Assembly: GCA_963790045.1 (NCBI GenBank) | Contig: CAWBMS010000008.1 | Location: 62,001-126,000 of the forward strand | Direction of reading: 5' to 3' | Length of the DNA: 64,000 nt | Source of the DNA: DATKMP01 sp963790045 | GTDB lineage: Bacteria > Bacteroidota > Ignavibacteria > UBA10030 | In this document: in pieces, positions 26,534 through 35,048 of the stretch | Layout of the letters: each line of letters begins with the position of its first letter | Numbering within the stretch: the first letter of the stretch is position 1 | Made by a program: the position numbers and the translations under genes | Notes under the pieces: generated by a model | Databases searched by the model: none | What the model was told of the DNA's origin: nothing | What the model saw: only the letters and a program-made list of their open reading frames with translations

Positions 26534-27070
26534 CTATATCTTCAATTCGGTCAAGCCTTTTCTTAATGGCTTGGAAAATATTTTTGCTGATATTGCGTTC
26601 ATAATATCTATGTTAGCATTAAGGCCACTTTTAATACTTTTGCGATATTCGCTAATTGTTCTTTCGTCTGAAATTAGTTTGGAATGCACTAAACTATCGC
26701 GAAGATCTTTGAACTCAAGAAAATTGCGCCATTGAGCAGAGACAGAAACATCAATTGGAACAAGAAATTTTTTAAGAATAAATTTAATTTTGCTATCTAT
26801 TGAGTTGAATTTTATTTTTTCTTCGGTAGATGCTTTAGAAGGAGAAACTTCAATTATTTTATCATTTAGAAAGGCAACCTCATTTTTATCCAAATTGTTA
26901 CCTTGTCTAAATGTGTCACCAATAAAGTTGACGAATGCCTCTAATGCAGAGGCAGCACAGAAGACTGAGGCTCGATAATATGTTTTAGCCTCTCGTTCCT
27001 GTCCGATGGTTGCTTTTTCTTCGGCAAGCTCGTAAAATGTGTACGCGTCCTGTAAATAATCTTCAAACAT
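26534..27070 (-). CDS. HEPN-like protein, partner of DGQHR protein
   Basis: A 178-residue, mostly helical protein. An early helix with YYRASVFCAASALEAFVNFIG and the later motif LRDSLVHSK resemble HEPN-fold proteins, in which an R-x4-H pair forms a ribonuclease site; here Arg and His of RDSLVH fit that spacing. RNase activity is inferred, not shown. The ATG lies 3 nt after the stop of the DGQHR gene, so the two are one operon and probably act together. Both sit inside an integron-like cassette, and the base composition is A/T-rich compared with the core genes. A role as toxin or effector is possible. Confidence 0.7.
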   Translation of the reverse strand: MFEDYLQDAYTFYELAEEKATIGQEREAKTYYRASVFCAASALEAFVNFIGDTFRQGNNLDKNEVAFLNDKIIEVSPSKASTEEKIKFNSIDSKIKFILKKFLVPIDVSVSAQWRNFLEFKDLRDSLVHSKLISDERTISEYRKSIKSGLNANIDIMNAISAKIFSKPLRKGLTELKI

Positions 27071-27073
27071 ATA

Positions 27074-28324
27074 TTATATTTTAGATAGAGATTTTGCGGC
27101 GTTATGAGTCGCTTTTTTGGCTTCATATGACTGTATAGCCGCATTTGCAAGGTTTTTTGAAATTCTTTTCTCTGTCGCTTTTTCTACTAGCACAATAAAT
27201 ACTTCTAACATTCTACCTAATTCGTCAGCACTGAGCCGCGCACCAAGTCCTCTATAAGTATCGGGATCAATTCCCTTTAATCTGGCTTCAGAGAGTGCTT
27301 TTGCATTTAAAGGATCATCAGTTTGTCCTAAATTATTTGTCAAAGCATATAGAATATTCTGATTTGGTTTATTTGTAGAATATAGTCCAGCAGCATAGCT
27401 CCAACTTGCGACAACAGTAAGAGATAATGCTTTGCCTGCGAACTGGCTTAATGCATCAATTTTTCTCGCTGTCACTTTAGCACGTTGCGTTTGGTGAAGA
27501 AATGAAAACATTTTTCCCGTCTCTATGAAGTTTGAGTCTTGCCAATTTATGAGACCCCGCGCTTTAATATACTCTTCATCAATTCCACCAGACTTGCAAA
27601 CTATTGGTTCATGAAATGTAGCTGAAGCATTTTGTTTTCCTCTCCAATAGTTAACAACAAACGTTCTTGCAACCCTGACCGTTGGTATCAAAAGATCTTT
27701 TTTATCAGAAAAATCTTGACTTGGAGGAAGTAGCCCGACAGTTTGGCAATAGTCCCTTAGCTCATTGCCTAAGAGTTGTTCCCTCATTCTATCGAGCAAA
27801 TCGTTGGAAACAGCAATCGAAGTATTATTAATTGTTGCAATTTCAACCTTCTGTTCTCTTGAAAGGCCAAAGTAAATCCTGAACCCGTGATAGATGTTTG
27901 GTTTTATGGTCATTGCAGATTGTATTGCCTTAATTCTATGTTGTCCACCATATACTTTGAGCGGGATTTCGGCACTGTATTTTTTGTCGTATTCAACAAC
28001 TATATCTTCAAATGGACGTCCAGCCTTTGCATCGGTAACCATTGCTAAATATGCGTTCTCATTTTCATAAATATCTCGATTGAGTTTATAAAGGTCGTCA
28101 TCATCCCCTTCATCAATTGTCGCATTAAAATCAGCTTTGTCACAAAAGTCCGATGATTTGAGATGACAAGGAGTATAGAATGCTTTACTTTTTTCGTCAT
28201 ATAATAGGAGTGCTTTGCCATTGTTCAACGTCTCCAAAGGAGAGAACGTAGAAAAGAATTCAGTCATTAAGACCTCTATTTCTTGGGATGGCCTAGTTGT
28301 GGACGTCGAAATTAATTTTTCCAT
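27074..28324 (-). CDS. DGQHR-domain (DndB/ParB-like) protein
   Basis: A 416-residue protein. Residues 100-145 contain IPLKVYGGQHRIKAIQSA, the variant of the DGQHR motif that defines a family related to DndB and to ParB-type N-terminal domains; AMTIKPNIYHGFRIYFGLSREQKVEIATINNT follows, also typical. The C-terminal 200 residues are helical and not recognised. DGQHR proteins occur in defence and DNA-modification loci, but no dnd genes are adjacent. First gene of a pair with the HEPN-like gene (3-nt gap). The start lies about 50 nt inside a cassette boundary core site. Confidence 0.8.
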   Translation of the reverse strand: MEKLISTSTTRPSQEIEVLMTEFFSTFSPLETLNNGKALLLYDEKSKAFYTPCHLKSSDFCDKADFNATIDEGDDDDLYKLNRDIYENENAYLAMVTDAKAGRPFEDIVVEYDKKYSAEIPLKVYGGQHRIKAIQSAMTIKPNIYHGFRIYFGLSREQKVEIATINNTSIAVSNDLLDRMREQLLGNELRDYCQTVGLLPPSQDFSDKKDLLIPTVRVARTFVVNYWRGKQNASATFHEPIVCKSGGIDEEYIKARGLINWQDSNFIETGKMFSFLHQTQRAKVTARKIDALSQFAGKALSLTVVASWSYAAGLYSTNKPNQNILYALTNNLGQTDDPLNAKALSEARLKGIDPDTYRGLGARLSADELGRMLEVFIVLVEKATEKRISKNLANAAIQSYEAKKATHNAAKSLSKI

Positions 28325-28373
28325 ATTGAGTTTATTTGAAATAATAAATGGTTTAGTTAATTATGTAGAAACT

Positions 28374-28390
28374 ATTTCGTGCGCCCTAAC
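28374..28390 (-). other. Cassette boundary core site (R'-like) upstream of the DGQHR gene
   Basis: Read on the minus strand: GTTAGGGCGCACGAAAT. It matches, in inverted orientation, GTTAGAACGCACGAAGC at 26497-26513 at 13 of the first 15 positions. The pair encloses exactly the DGQHR and HEPN-like genes. I could not identify a convincing partner R'' box at higher coordinates. Confidence 0.5.
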
Positions 28391-28793
28391 TAGTAATTAG
28401 ATAGGCAAGTTTAGTATTTATTTGTAATTCTTTCAATCCCATTCACCACTGCCATGTAGATATAAACCTTTAAAAATTCTCCGCCAAAAAAATGGCGGAC
28501 TAGTGTTTTGGTGAAGCTTCTTGCACACAATGTCATAAATCCAAAATCCAAATGCAAGAAAATAAATATTACAACAATTGATCCGACCTCTTCAAGGGAT
28601 CGGATCGATTCTCTCAATGTTTTTATGTTCTCGTTGCCTGTGGTTCATGTTTCCGAAACTATTTATTGGTGAAGCTTCCTTTGTAAATTTCTGCTTTTAC
28701 CAATTAAAATGCAAGTCCGAATATCTCAACTGCTCTCTATCCGGCACATTGCTTATTTTACACCATTTTCTTTACTTCCTGAGCAATATCTGC
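28391..28793. other. Noncoding stretch with two hairpins and a repeated 13-mer
   Basis: No gene can be supported here. Two hairpins are visible: CCGCCA (28481-28486) with TGGCGG (28493-28498), and GATCCGA (28580-28586) with TCGGATC (28600-28606). The 13-mer TTGGTGAAGCTTC occurs at about 28509 and again at about 28666. The stretch joins the cassette boundary to the 20-bp repeat array. Confidence 0.5.
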
Positions 28794-29046
28794 TCTCCAG
28801 CATTTTCAATCGCTCTCCAGCATTTTCAACGGGTCTCCAGCCATTTCATTTCTCATTCCAGCGAAAAAAATTGGCCTCCAGCGTTTTCATTCGCACTCCA
28901 GCGAAAAAATTCGCATTCCAGCAAAACTAAATGGCTCTCCAGCATTTTCATTCTCATTCCAGCGAAAATAATCGGCCTCCAGCATTTTCAGCCGGTCTCC
29001 AGCTATTTTATTCGTATTCCAGCAAATAAACTTGTCTTCCAGCCAA
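28794..29046. repeat. Array of 13 degenerate units, period 20-21 bp, TCCAGC core
   Basis: TCCAGC begins at 28796, 28816, 28836, 28857, 28877, 28897, 28917, 28938, 28958, 28978, 28998, 29018 and 29038. Twelve spacings are 20 or 21. Each core is preceded by a pyrimidine and followed by an A/T-rich tract, either ATTTTCA-like or GAAAAA-like. A 20-bp period is not a multiple of three and long frames are broken, so it is unlikely to be coding. The near two-helical-turn spacing puts every core on the same face of the DNA. Confidence 0.85.
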
Positions 29047-29104
29047 AATACCCGTTGTTCTGAAGAATTTTTGATCAAACAAGGAATTTAAAACCGAAAA
29101 AACA

Positions 29105-29175
29105 AAATTGTTTATTACCGTCAGTTTTCGACCTGCCAAAAATAAGGGGGCAAGCAAGCGCAAACTAACGGTAAT
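29105..29175 (-). terminator. Probable terminator of the partner-switching operon
   Basis: ATTACCGTCAGTTT (29114-29127) and AAACTAACGGTAAT (29162-29175) form a 14-bp stem with one mismatch around a 34-nt loop. The minus-strand exit is T-rich. It starts 3 nt after the stop of the phosphatase gene. Confidence 0.55.
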
Positions 29176-29177
29176 GT

Positions 29178-30785
29178 TTAAATCGCTTTTATTACCACCA
29201 TCGTAATATCATCGGATTGCGGCGTACCTTGCGTATGTGCTTCAACTGCCGCCTGAATATCCTTGATGATATCTTTTGCCGGCTTGGGTACCGATTTTTG
29301 CAGCACCGATTGCAATCGTTCTTCGGTAAATTCTTCATTCGCGGCATTCATCGCTTCGCTAATGCCATCGGTGTATAATACAAGCGTATCGCCTTTGTTC
29401 AACGATACAATCCCTTCTTCATAGGGCGATCCGGTTTTGAAGATACCGAGAATCAATCCGCCTTTGTCTAACAATTCCACACTGCCATCGGCACGAAGAA
29501 GATACGGCGGATTGTGACCCGCATTGCTGTAACGGAATTGCCGCGTTGCAACATTAAGAATGCCCCAGAAGAATGTAATGAACTTGCTTCCGCTTTTTGT
29601 GTTTGCACAGATCAGATCGTTGATATGTCCGGTCGTTTGAGCGACAGAAACGCAGGTCGGCGTTAACGCGCGAAGCGATGCCTGCACGTTCGCCATCAGC
29701 AATGCGGCAGGCGCTCCTTTGCCGGAAACATCGCCGATGGCGATGGCAAATTCATTCTGAGATTTTTCCACAACATCATAATAATCGCCGCCCACCTGCA
29801 AGGACGGAATATTGATCGCTGCAATATCAAATCCCGTTATCGTTGGAAGTTCTTCCGGCAATAATCCTTGCTGAATTTCGCGTGCAATATTCAGTTCATC
29901 TTCCATGCGCTGTTTCTCAATCGCTTCTTGAAAGAGCCGCGCATTTTCAATGGAGATGATGGCAAGATTGCCGAGCGAGTAGAGAAACTCAAAATCCTGC
30001 TGCGTGTATTCTCCCCCACGCATGCGTTCGCCGAGCAGCATCATGCCTTTGGTTTGCTGCTGCAAATGCATCGGCACCACCGCAGTAACATGGAGTTTCG
30101 CTAACGCTGCCGCTGTGAGCCGGTAGTGTTTTGATTTTAAGAGATCATGCACCGTGGACGGATGATCGAGGATGCAAAGATTTTTCAGAAGTTCTTGTAA
30201 TCCTTCCACGTCCGGCATTTTGTGCGCAACAATTTGCATATCATCGGCATGCTTCAAACAGATAGCATATTGCTTGACGCCGACTTGTCCGAGCAAGGCA
30301 AACGTAATCAAACGTATAACTTTTGCAGAATCCAATCCGATATTAAATTCTTTACTGAGATCGAACAGCGTATTGAGTTCCTGATTCTTCCGGTCTAATT
30401 TTTTGTTCGCCTCGTTCACCTGTTCAATGATCAATCCTTTTTGGATTGCCGCGCCGGAAAGATTGACTAACAGCTGAATCAATTTTTTTTCATCGGGAGA
30501 ATATTCTGCATCGGTCAATCGTTCCCCCAGGGCGATATACCCGACAACTTTCTTCTGAGAAATAATCGGCACCAGCAACTTCAATTGATGCGCTTGCAGA
30601 TAAAGTGCCCACGATATTTCTTTAGATGCAAGAGCAGCAATCGGCCGAATGGCATGCGGCAGCCGTTTTACTTGCACCAGTTCACCCAAGGCTTCTTTTG
30701 CCAGACCTTTTGTCGCAACGATTAACAACGAAGTATCCTGCTGTCTCAACAACACCATCCCTTTTGAGACAAGCATTTTTCCCAT
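29178..30785 (-). CDS. GAF-domain PP2C-type serine phosphatase (RsbU-like)
   Basis: A 535-residue phosphatase with two GAF-like sensor domains (residues 1-105 and about 135-280) and a C-terminal PP2C-type (SpoIIE) domain: VGGDYYDVVEKSQN, IAIGDVSGKGAPAALLMANV, RYSNAGHNPPYLLR and VLYTDGISEAMN, which supply the metal-binding Asp residues. RsbU-type enzymes dephosphorylate a STAS anti-anti-sigma protein. Coding sequence of GAF type (LLPLIEFSQVVNSSLDL) continues in the same frame upstream to about 30930, but no ATG, GTG or TTG is found there, so the true start is unresolved. It follows the anti-sigma kinase gene. Confidence 0.88.
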   Translation of the reverse strand: MGKMLVSKGMVLLRQQDTSLLIVATKGLAKEALGELVQVKRLPHAIRPIAALASKEISWALYLQAHQLKLLVPIISQKKVVGYIALGERLTDAEYSPDEKKLIQLLVNLSGAAIQKGLIIEQVNEANKKLDRKNQELNTLFDLSKEFNIGLDSAKVIRLITFALLGQVGVKQYAICLKHADDMQIVAHKMPDVEGLQELLKNLCILDHPSTVHDLLKSKHYRLTAAALAKLHVTAVVPMHLQQQTKGMMLLGERMRGGEYTQQDFEFLYSLGNLAIISIENARLFQEAIEKQRMEDELNIAREIQQGLLPEELPTITGFDIAAINIPSLQVGGDYYDVVEKSQNEFAIAIGDVSGKGAPAALLMANVQASLRALTPTCVSVAQTTGHINDLICANTKSGSKFITFFWGILNVATRQFRYSNAGHNPPYLLRADGSVELLDKGGLILGIFKTGSPYEEGIVSLNKGDTLVLYTDGISEAMNAANEEFTEERLQSVLQKSVPKPAKDIIKDIQAAVEAHTQGTPQSDDITMVVIKAI

Positions 30786-30954
30786 TAACGTTCGTAAAAC
30801 AGTATTCAGAATAAAAGAAAGATCCAGTGAGGAATTAACAACCTGACTAAATTCGATAAGCGGAAGAAGTGCAGAAGATTCCGAATGTAAGGAATTTTTT
30901 GGGACTTGAGGAGATTCTGTAACGGTTCTCGTTTTCGTAGAATGTTCTTTCGGT

Positions 30955-31391
30955 TTATGCCGCGTTGGAACGATATTTCACAAGACGGACTTCATTTCGT
31001 TTGCCCGGCTGGAATTTGTATCCACTTTGTCCATCAATTTTTTCATCAAATAAATACCCAAACCGCCGCGGCGGAAATGACCGAGATGCTCTTTCAAATC
31101 CGGCGGACGTATTGCTGCCGGATCGAATTTGGTTCCGCTATCGTACATACGGATTTCGAACGATTCTTTTCCTTCGACAATTTCGATCTCAATTTCTTTG
31201 TCCGGTGCAAACTGATAGGCATGCTTGATGATGTTCGTGCATGCTTCATCCACGGCAAGCGTAATGTTAGCGGCTTCTTCTTCCGAAAAGCCGAAGCGGC
31301 GCGCAGCCGTGGCGACAAAATCCCGTGCGTCCGACAAGCTTTCAGTTCTGCTCTGGATTTTCTTGGAAATATGTTTTGCGGAAAGAGCCAT
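30955..31391 (-). CDS. RsbW-like anti-sigma factor serine kinase (one frameshift)
   Basis: An HATPase-fold kinase that binds a sigma factor or phosphorylates a STAS protein. GFSEEEAANITLAVDEACTNIIKHAY is the N box and RRGGLGIYLMKKLMDKV the G2 region. The frame is lost at 31020-31021: restoring one base gives DKVEYKFQ, then PGKRNEVRLVKYRSNAA and a stop at 30955-30957, about 145 residues, the family norm. The restored base completes a GTAC. The ATG is two bases after the STAS stop, so the pair is coupled. Confidence 0.85.
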
Positions 31392-31393
31392 CG

Positions 31394-31754
31394 TTACTTT
31401 TTTTGTGCATCATGAAATTTCACCACTGCTTCTTTTTCGTCTTTGAAAATTTCGTATAAAATCGGAAAGCCGAGCAGGTCGAACACATTATATACTTTCG
31501 GCGACATATTGCTGAGTTTGAATATCGCCTTTATTATTGCGCACGTCTTCCACGTACGCCATAAAGACTCCCAATCCTGCGCTGCTGATGTATGACAAAT
31601 CGCGGCAATTGACTACGATGTTGTATCTTTTTTCCGTCAAGAGTTTCTGAAAAGCGTTTTCCAGATCGGGCGCAGTATGCGCATCTAAATATCCTTTCAG
31701 CTCAATCACGCTCACGTCCTCACCGTCGCGCTGGTGCACTTTAAAATCACTCAT
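31394..31754 (-). CDS. STAS-domain anti-sigma factor antagonist (one frameshift)
   Basis: Anti-anti-sigma protein that is phosphorylated by the kinase and dephosphorylated by the PP2C enzymes. VIELKGYLDAHTAPDLENAF and NCRDLSYISSAGLGVFMAYV hold the phospho-acceptor serine in the SSAG turn. The C-terminal part (LSNMSPKVYNVFDLLGFPIL) is in another frame; dropping one base near 31520, in GATATTCAAACTCAGC, rejoins it to about 119 residues. The break is not at GTAC. It lies 59 nt after the membrane phosphatase and 2 nt before the kinase gene. Confidence 0.85.
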
Positions 31755-31812
31755 GGTTTTTCTCCTTCTTGTGCTGATTTCAACACGTTTGCTCCATCCT
31801 TCATTTTTCTGC

Positions 31813-33886
31813 TCAAGCTCCTAACCATTTCACGACAACAAGCGTTACATCATCGTTATACGGGTTCGATCCGAGAAAGGTTCGGACACTCGAAAGAACT
31901 TCTTCTTTAATTTCTTCTGCCGGCAAGCGTTTGCATTGCTGTGCAACATGGACCAAGCGTTCATAGCCGAATTCTTCGTCCTCAGAATTTCGTGCTTCCA
32001 CAATGCCATCGGTGTAGAGCAAACAAACATCATTGGGTTTCAATTGTAATTGACGTTCTTCTGTGGCTTTGGAAAATATTTCATCGGCCGCCAATCCCAA
32101 TCCAAGTCCGGTCGAACGAATAAGTTCGCTATTCTCACCGGAAAGAAATACCGCGGGACAATGCCCTGCTCGCGCCAGAGTCAATGTTGCGCTGGCAACA
32201 TCCAACACACCATAGATAACACTAATAAATGCATTCTTCTCCAAACTTTCCAGCAGCGATTGATTGGCACGCACCAATAATTCACGCGGCGTGGTACATA
32301 ATTTACTCAACGAAAGGAAAATGCCTTTTACTTCCGCCATATAAAATGCCGCCGAGACGCCTTTGCCGGAAACATCGCCGATGATGATGCCATATTTATT
32401 ATCAGCAAGCGTAAAAACATCGTAATAATCGCCGCCCACTTCAAACGACGATTCTGAGCTTGCAGCAAGTTGCACTTGCGGCAATTCCGGCAAGTGCTGC
32501 GGCAATAATCGTTTTTGCATGCGCTGCGCCACCATCATTTCTTGATGCAGGCGTTCGCGTTCTAACGAGCGTGCAATCAACTGCGAATTTTCAATAGCGA
32601 TGCTCACGTTATCTGCAAACGTCGTCATCACATCAATATCATCTTGATCGAAGGCGTTCTCAACATCTTTCGTGGCATACAGTACGCCGATCAATTTATT
32701 GTGAGAAACAAGCGGCGCCATCAACAACGAACTGCGCAGCACACCTTTTGCTTTGAGATGTTTGGTGCGGCGATCCGACCAGATGTCGTCAATCAACAAT
32801 GCTTTGTGTGTATCCAATAACAATGAGCGTACGTGTTCATTTTCATTGGTCAGTGCATCAATTTCTGGTTGTGTTATATTTTTACGGACGGCAATATCGA
32901 CGGACATCATGCCGGTCGTTTCATCGGTTGTCAACAATTCCAGCCAGACGCTTCTTGCATCGCACACTTCCGTCGTCATCTGTGCAACGGTATTCACCAA
33001 TTCCTGAAAATCAAACACCTGTGTTACCAACCGGCTCAGATTGTGGAGCGAGTGCAACTCCGATTGTTTACGCTCGAACACCTCTGTTGTGGGAAGATGA
33101 AAGAGCGTTGTAATACCGGTTATGCCGAAATATACAATGCCCAAAATGTTGTTGAGCTTGATAAACGTATGCAGCGGCTCGCTGTAACGTGAGAGGAAAC
33201 CGCCGACCGTTGAACCTTGTGAAAGAAATATTTCCAACCCAATCAACGCAAGGAAAAGGAATCCGGAATAAACGATGGTATAAATCTTTTCCCGCTTCGA
33301 AAGATAAACAATCCAGCTTTGTCGGAAGGAAATTGCAATAATCATCAGGACGGCAAGGGCAAACAATGTTTTACTGACCCACGTATCGCTCATCATAAAC
33401 ATCGGCAGCGTTACCAAGCATGCGATGATGAGTATGGCAAGATACAAGCGATAATTGCGTTTGGTCGTTTTATTTTTTTTGAAGAAGAGAAGGTCTCGTA
33501 CGATGAACAATTCAACCATCGCAATAACGCTTGAGGCAATCACTGCAAGGGTGAACACAAATGTTGAGAGTGCAGCTTGCTTCATTCCGATGCCGCTGAG
33601 TTCATCGGGTAAAAATTTACGTGCATGCACCGAGCACAAGTTCCAAAAGAATGACCGCAATAAGCAATCGTCCAATTTCTTTCGGCAATCCTTGTTTCAC
33701 TTGCTGACGGCGGTTATCGATAAAAAGCCCCAGCGAGGTGTACGCAGCAAGAATAAATACTTCACGTAAAAAATTGACCAACGAAATATCTAATTTTACC
33801 ATCACCCGGAGTACATCGTGGATATAGATCAGAGGCAACAAAACCACTGGAGTGGCAATGAGCAATATGCGTGTTAGACGAGGCAT
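31813..33886 (-). CDS. Membrane-anchored GAF/PP2C serine phosphatase (one frameshift)
   Basis: A protein of about 690 residues: six to eight N-terminal membrane helices, a short linker, one GAF domain (LVTQVFDFQELVNTVAQMTTEV onwards) and a C-terminal SpoIIE/PP2C domain with VGGDYYDVFTLADN, IIGDVSGKGVSAAFYMAE and LLYTDGIVEARNSEDEEFG. It probably senses a signal in or at the membrane and dephosphorylates the neighbouring STAS protein. The frame breaks near 33630 at GTGCATGCAC, between VILLELVLGA and ARKFLPDELSG. ATG at 33886 chosen over an upstream TTG. First gene of the partner-switching operon. Confidence 0.87.
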
Positions 33887-33960
33887 GGAATAATTCAGCA
33901 AGAGAGAGAATACCTTTTGCTGTTATTTTGTGAAAGCAGATTCATCTTTTGCGCGTAATA

Positions 33961-34009
33961 AAAAAAACCGCCAGAAATTTCTCCTCACATCGAGTAAATC
34001 TCATGGCGG
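33961..34009 (-). terminator. Terminator after the TPR membrane protein gene
   Basis: CCGCCA (33968-33973) pairs with TGGCGG (34004-34009); on the minus strand the stem is followed by eight T. It lies 25 nt after the stop at 34035. Confidence 0.75.
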
Positions 34010-34034
34010 CAGTGTTTGTCATACAACGAAATGG

Positions 34035-34725
34035 CTATGAAGCAAATTCCGCAAGAAAGCGATCGGCTTCTCGTGCTTGAGCGGAAGCCGGAAATTCTTT
34101 TTTCAACGTCTTTAACAATTCGACAGCTTTGTCTTTCTGCCCTGCTGCCGCATAATTCACGGCGGCACGCTGCAGATTATCCGGTGCAGAAACTTGCGTC
34201 ATATTTTGGGACGCAGCTTTTTCAAAATACTTTCCCGCATGTTCATAATCTTGCTTTGCTTCGTCACGCAGCAGCTTCACCTGCATACGCCGCAGCCGTC
34301 AGCAATTTATCGGATAAACTGATGTCGTCGTAATACTGAAGCGCCTTGTCGTAATTTTTTATTGCAAAATAAGAATTGGCAAGATACAGTTTGGCAATTT
34401 CCCCGGCAGGCGTGCTGCCATTTTCATCGACAATCGCTTGCAATCCTTGTGCACCTTCTTGCGGAACACCGTTGATCGCTTTATCATACTGGCCGGCATC
34501 GTAATATGAAACGATTTTAGAAAACTGTGTCGTCGTGGTGTCGTTCGCTTCAACGCGTTTGGAGTGCCACCAAAATAAAATTAAGATTATTGCAACAGGA
34601 GCCGCGACAATATAGGCAGCAAGGCGTTTATTATTTTCAAGCCATGATTGTGCTTCAAAATATGTTGTAACAAGTTTATCTTCTTTAATTTCTTTTTTTG
34701 TTATTTTTTTCTGCGGTTTTAACAT
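34035..34725 (-). CDS. YfgM-like TPR protein with N-terminal membrane anchor (one frameshift)
   Basis: About 229 residues when rejoined. A basic cytoplasmic start (LKPQKKITKKEIKEDKL) leads to one membrane helix (LAAYIVAAPVAIILILFWW), and the rest is TPR-like: YYDAGQYDKAINGV, KLYLANSYFAIKNYDKALQY, HAGKYFEKAAS, AAVNYAAAGQKDKAVELL. The layout resembles YfgM, which works near the Sec translocon with BamB- and PpiD-type partners; function here is inferred. The frame breaks near 34275 in a GCTGCTGCG tract; dropping one base restores it. Single-gene unit with its own terminator. Confidence 0.8.
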
Positions 34726-34756
34726 AATGGCAGTTTCCTCAATGTTTCAGTGTATG

Positions 34757-34830
34757 TGCGCCCGGGGCAATTCGAACGCCCGGCCTACAGCTCCGGAGGC
34801 TGTCGCTCTATCCAGCTGAGCTACGGGCGC
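34757..34830 (-). tRNA. tRNA-Arg, anticodon CCG
   Basis: The minus strand folds as a complete tRNA: 7-bp acceptor stem (GCGCCCG with CGGGCGC), D arm with AGCTGGATAGAGC, anticodon stem ACAGC/GCTGT around loop CTCCGGA giving anticodon CCG, and a T arm with TTCGAAT loop. The discriminator base is A and CCA is not encoded. It reads the arginine codon CGG. It lies between the TPR gene and the pdh promoter. Confidence 0.93.
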
Positions 34831-34990
34831 ATTTATTTTGAATTAATGTAGAGAAGATTTGGGAGAGATTCAAACGATTTAAACGCCATGGGGAGATTCT
34901 TCAGCATCACCCAAAGAAGTTGCGTATCTTGATCTTATTTTTTAAATAGAATTCATTTTTTTAGACAAGGATGCAACTTCTACACTTTTT

Positions 34991-35022
34991 TTTGTGTTTC
35001 AATTTAAAACTACATATTTTTG
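34991..35022 (+). promoter_or_regulatory. Candidate promoter for pdhABC
   Basis: TTTG (34991-34994), 20 nt, then TATTTTTG (35015-35022) fits the Bacteroidota pattern TTTG/TAnnTTTG. The same bases also read as TTGTGT, 17 nt, TATTTT. The ATG is at 35049. Confidence 0.5.
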
Positions 35023-35048
35023 GTCATTAACCGACTTGATAAAACACT

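Noticed and set aside
27074..28324. DndB of a phosphorothioation system
   Set aside because: The DGQHR motif supports the family but dndC, dndD and dndE are absent on both sides.
28411..28617. 68-codon minus-strand frame
   Set aside because: It crosses two hairpins, has no ribosome binding site and no recognisable domain.
28794..29046. CRISPR array
   Set aside because: The period is only 20-21 bp and just six bases are constant; there is no long conserved repeat with unique spacers and no cas gene.
28887..29078. Minus-strand frame through the repeat array
   Set aside because: The 20-bp period shifts frame at each unit, so the peptide has no stable repeat; coding is unlikely.
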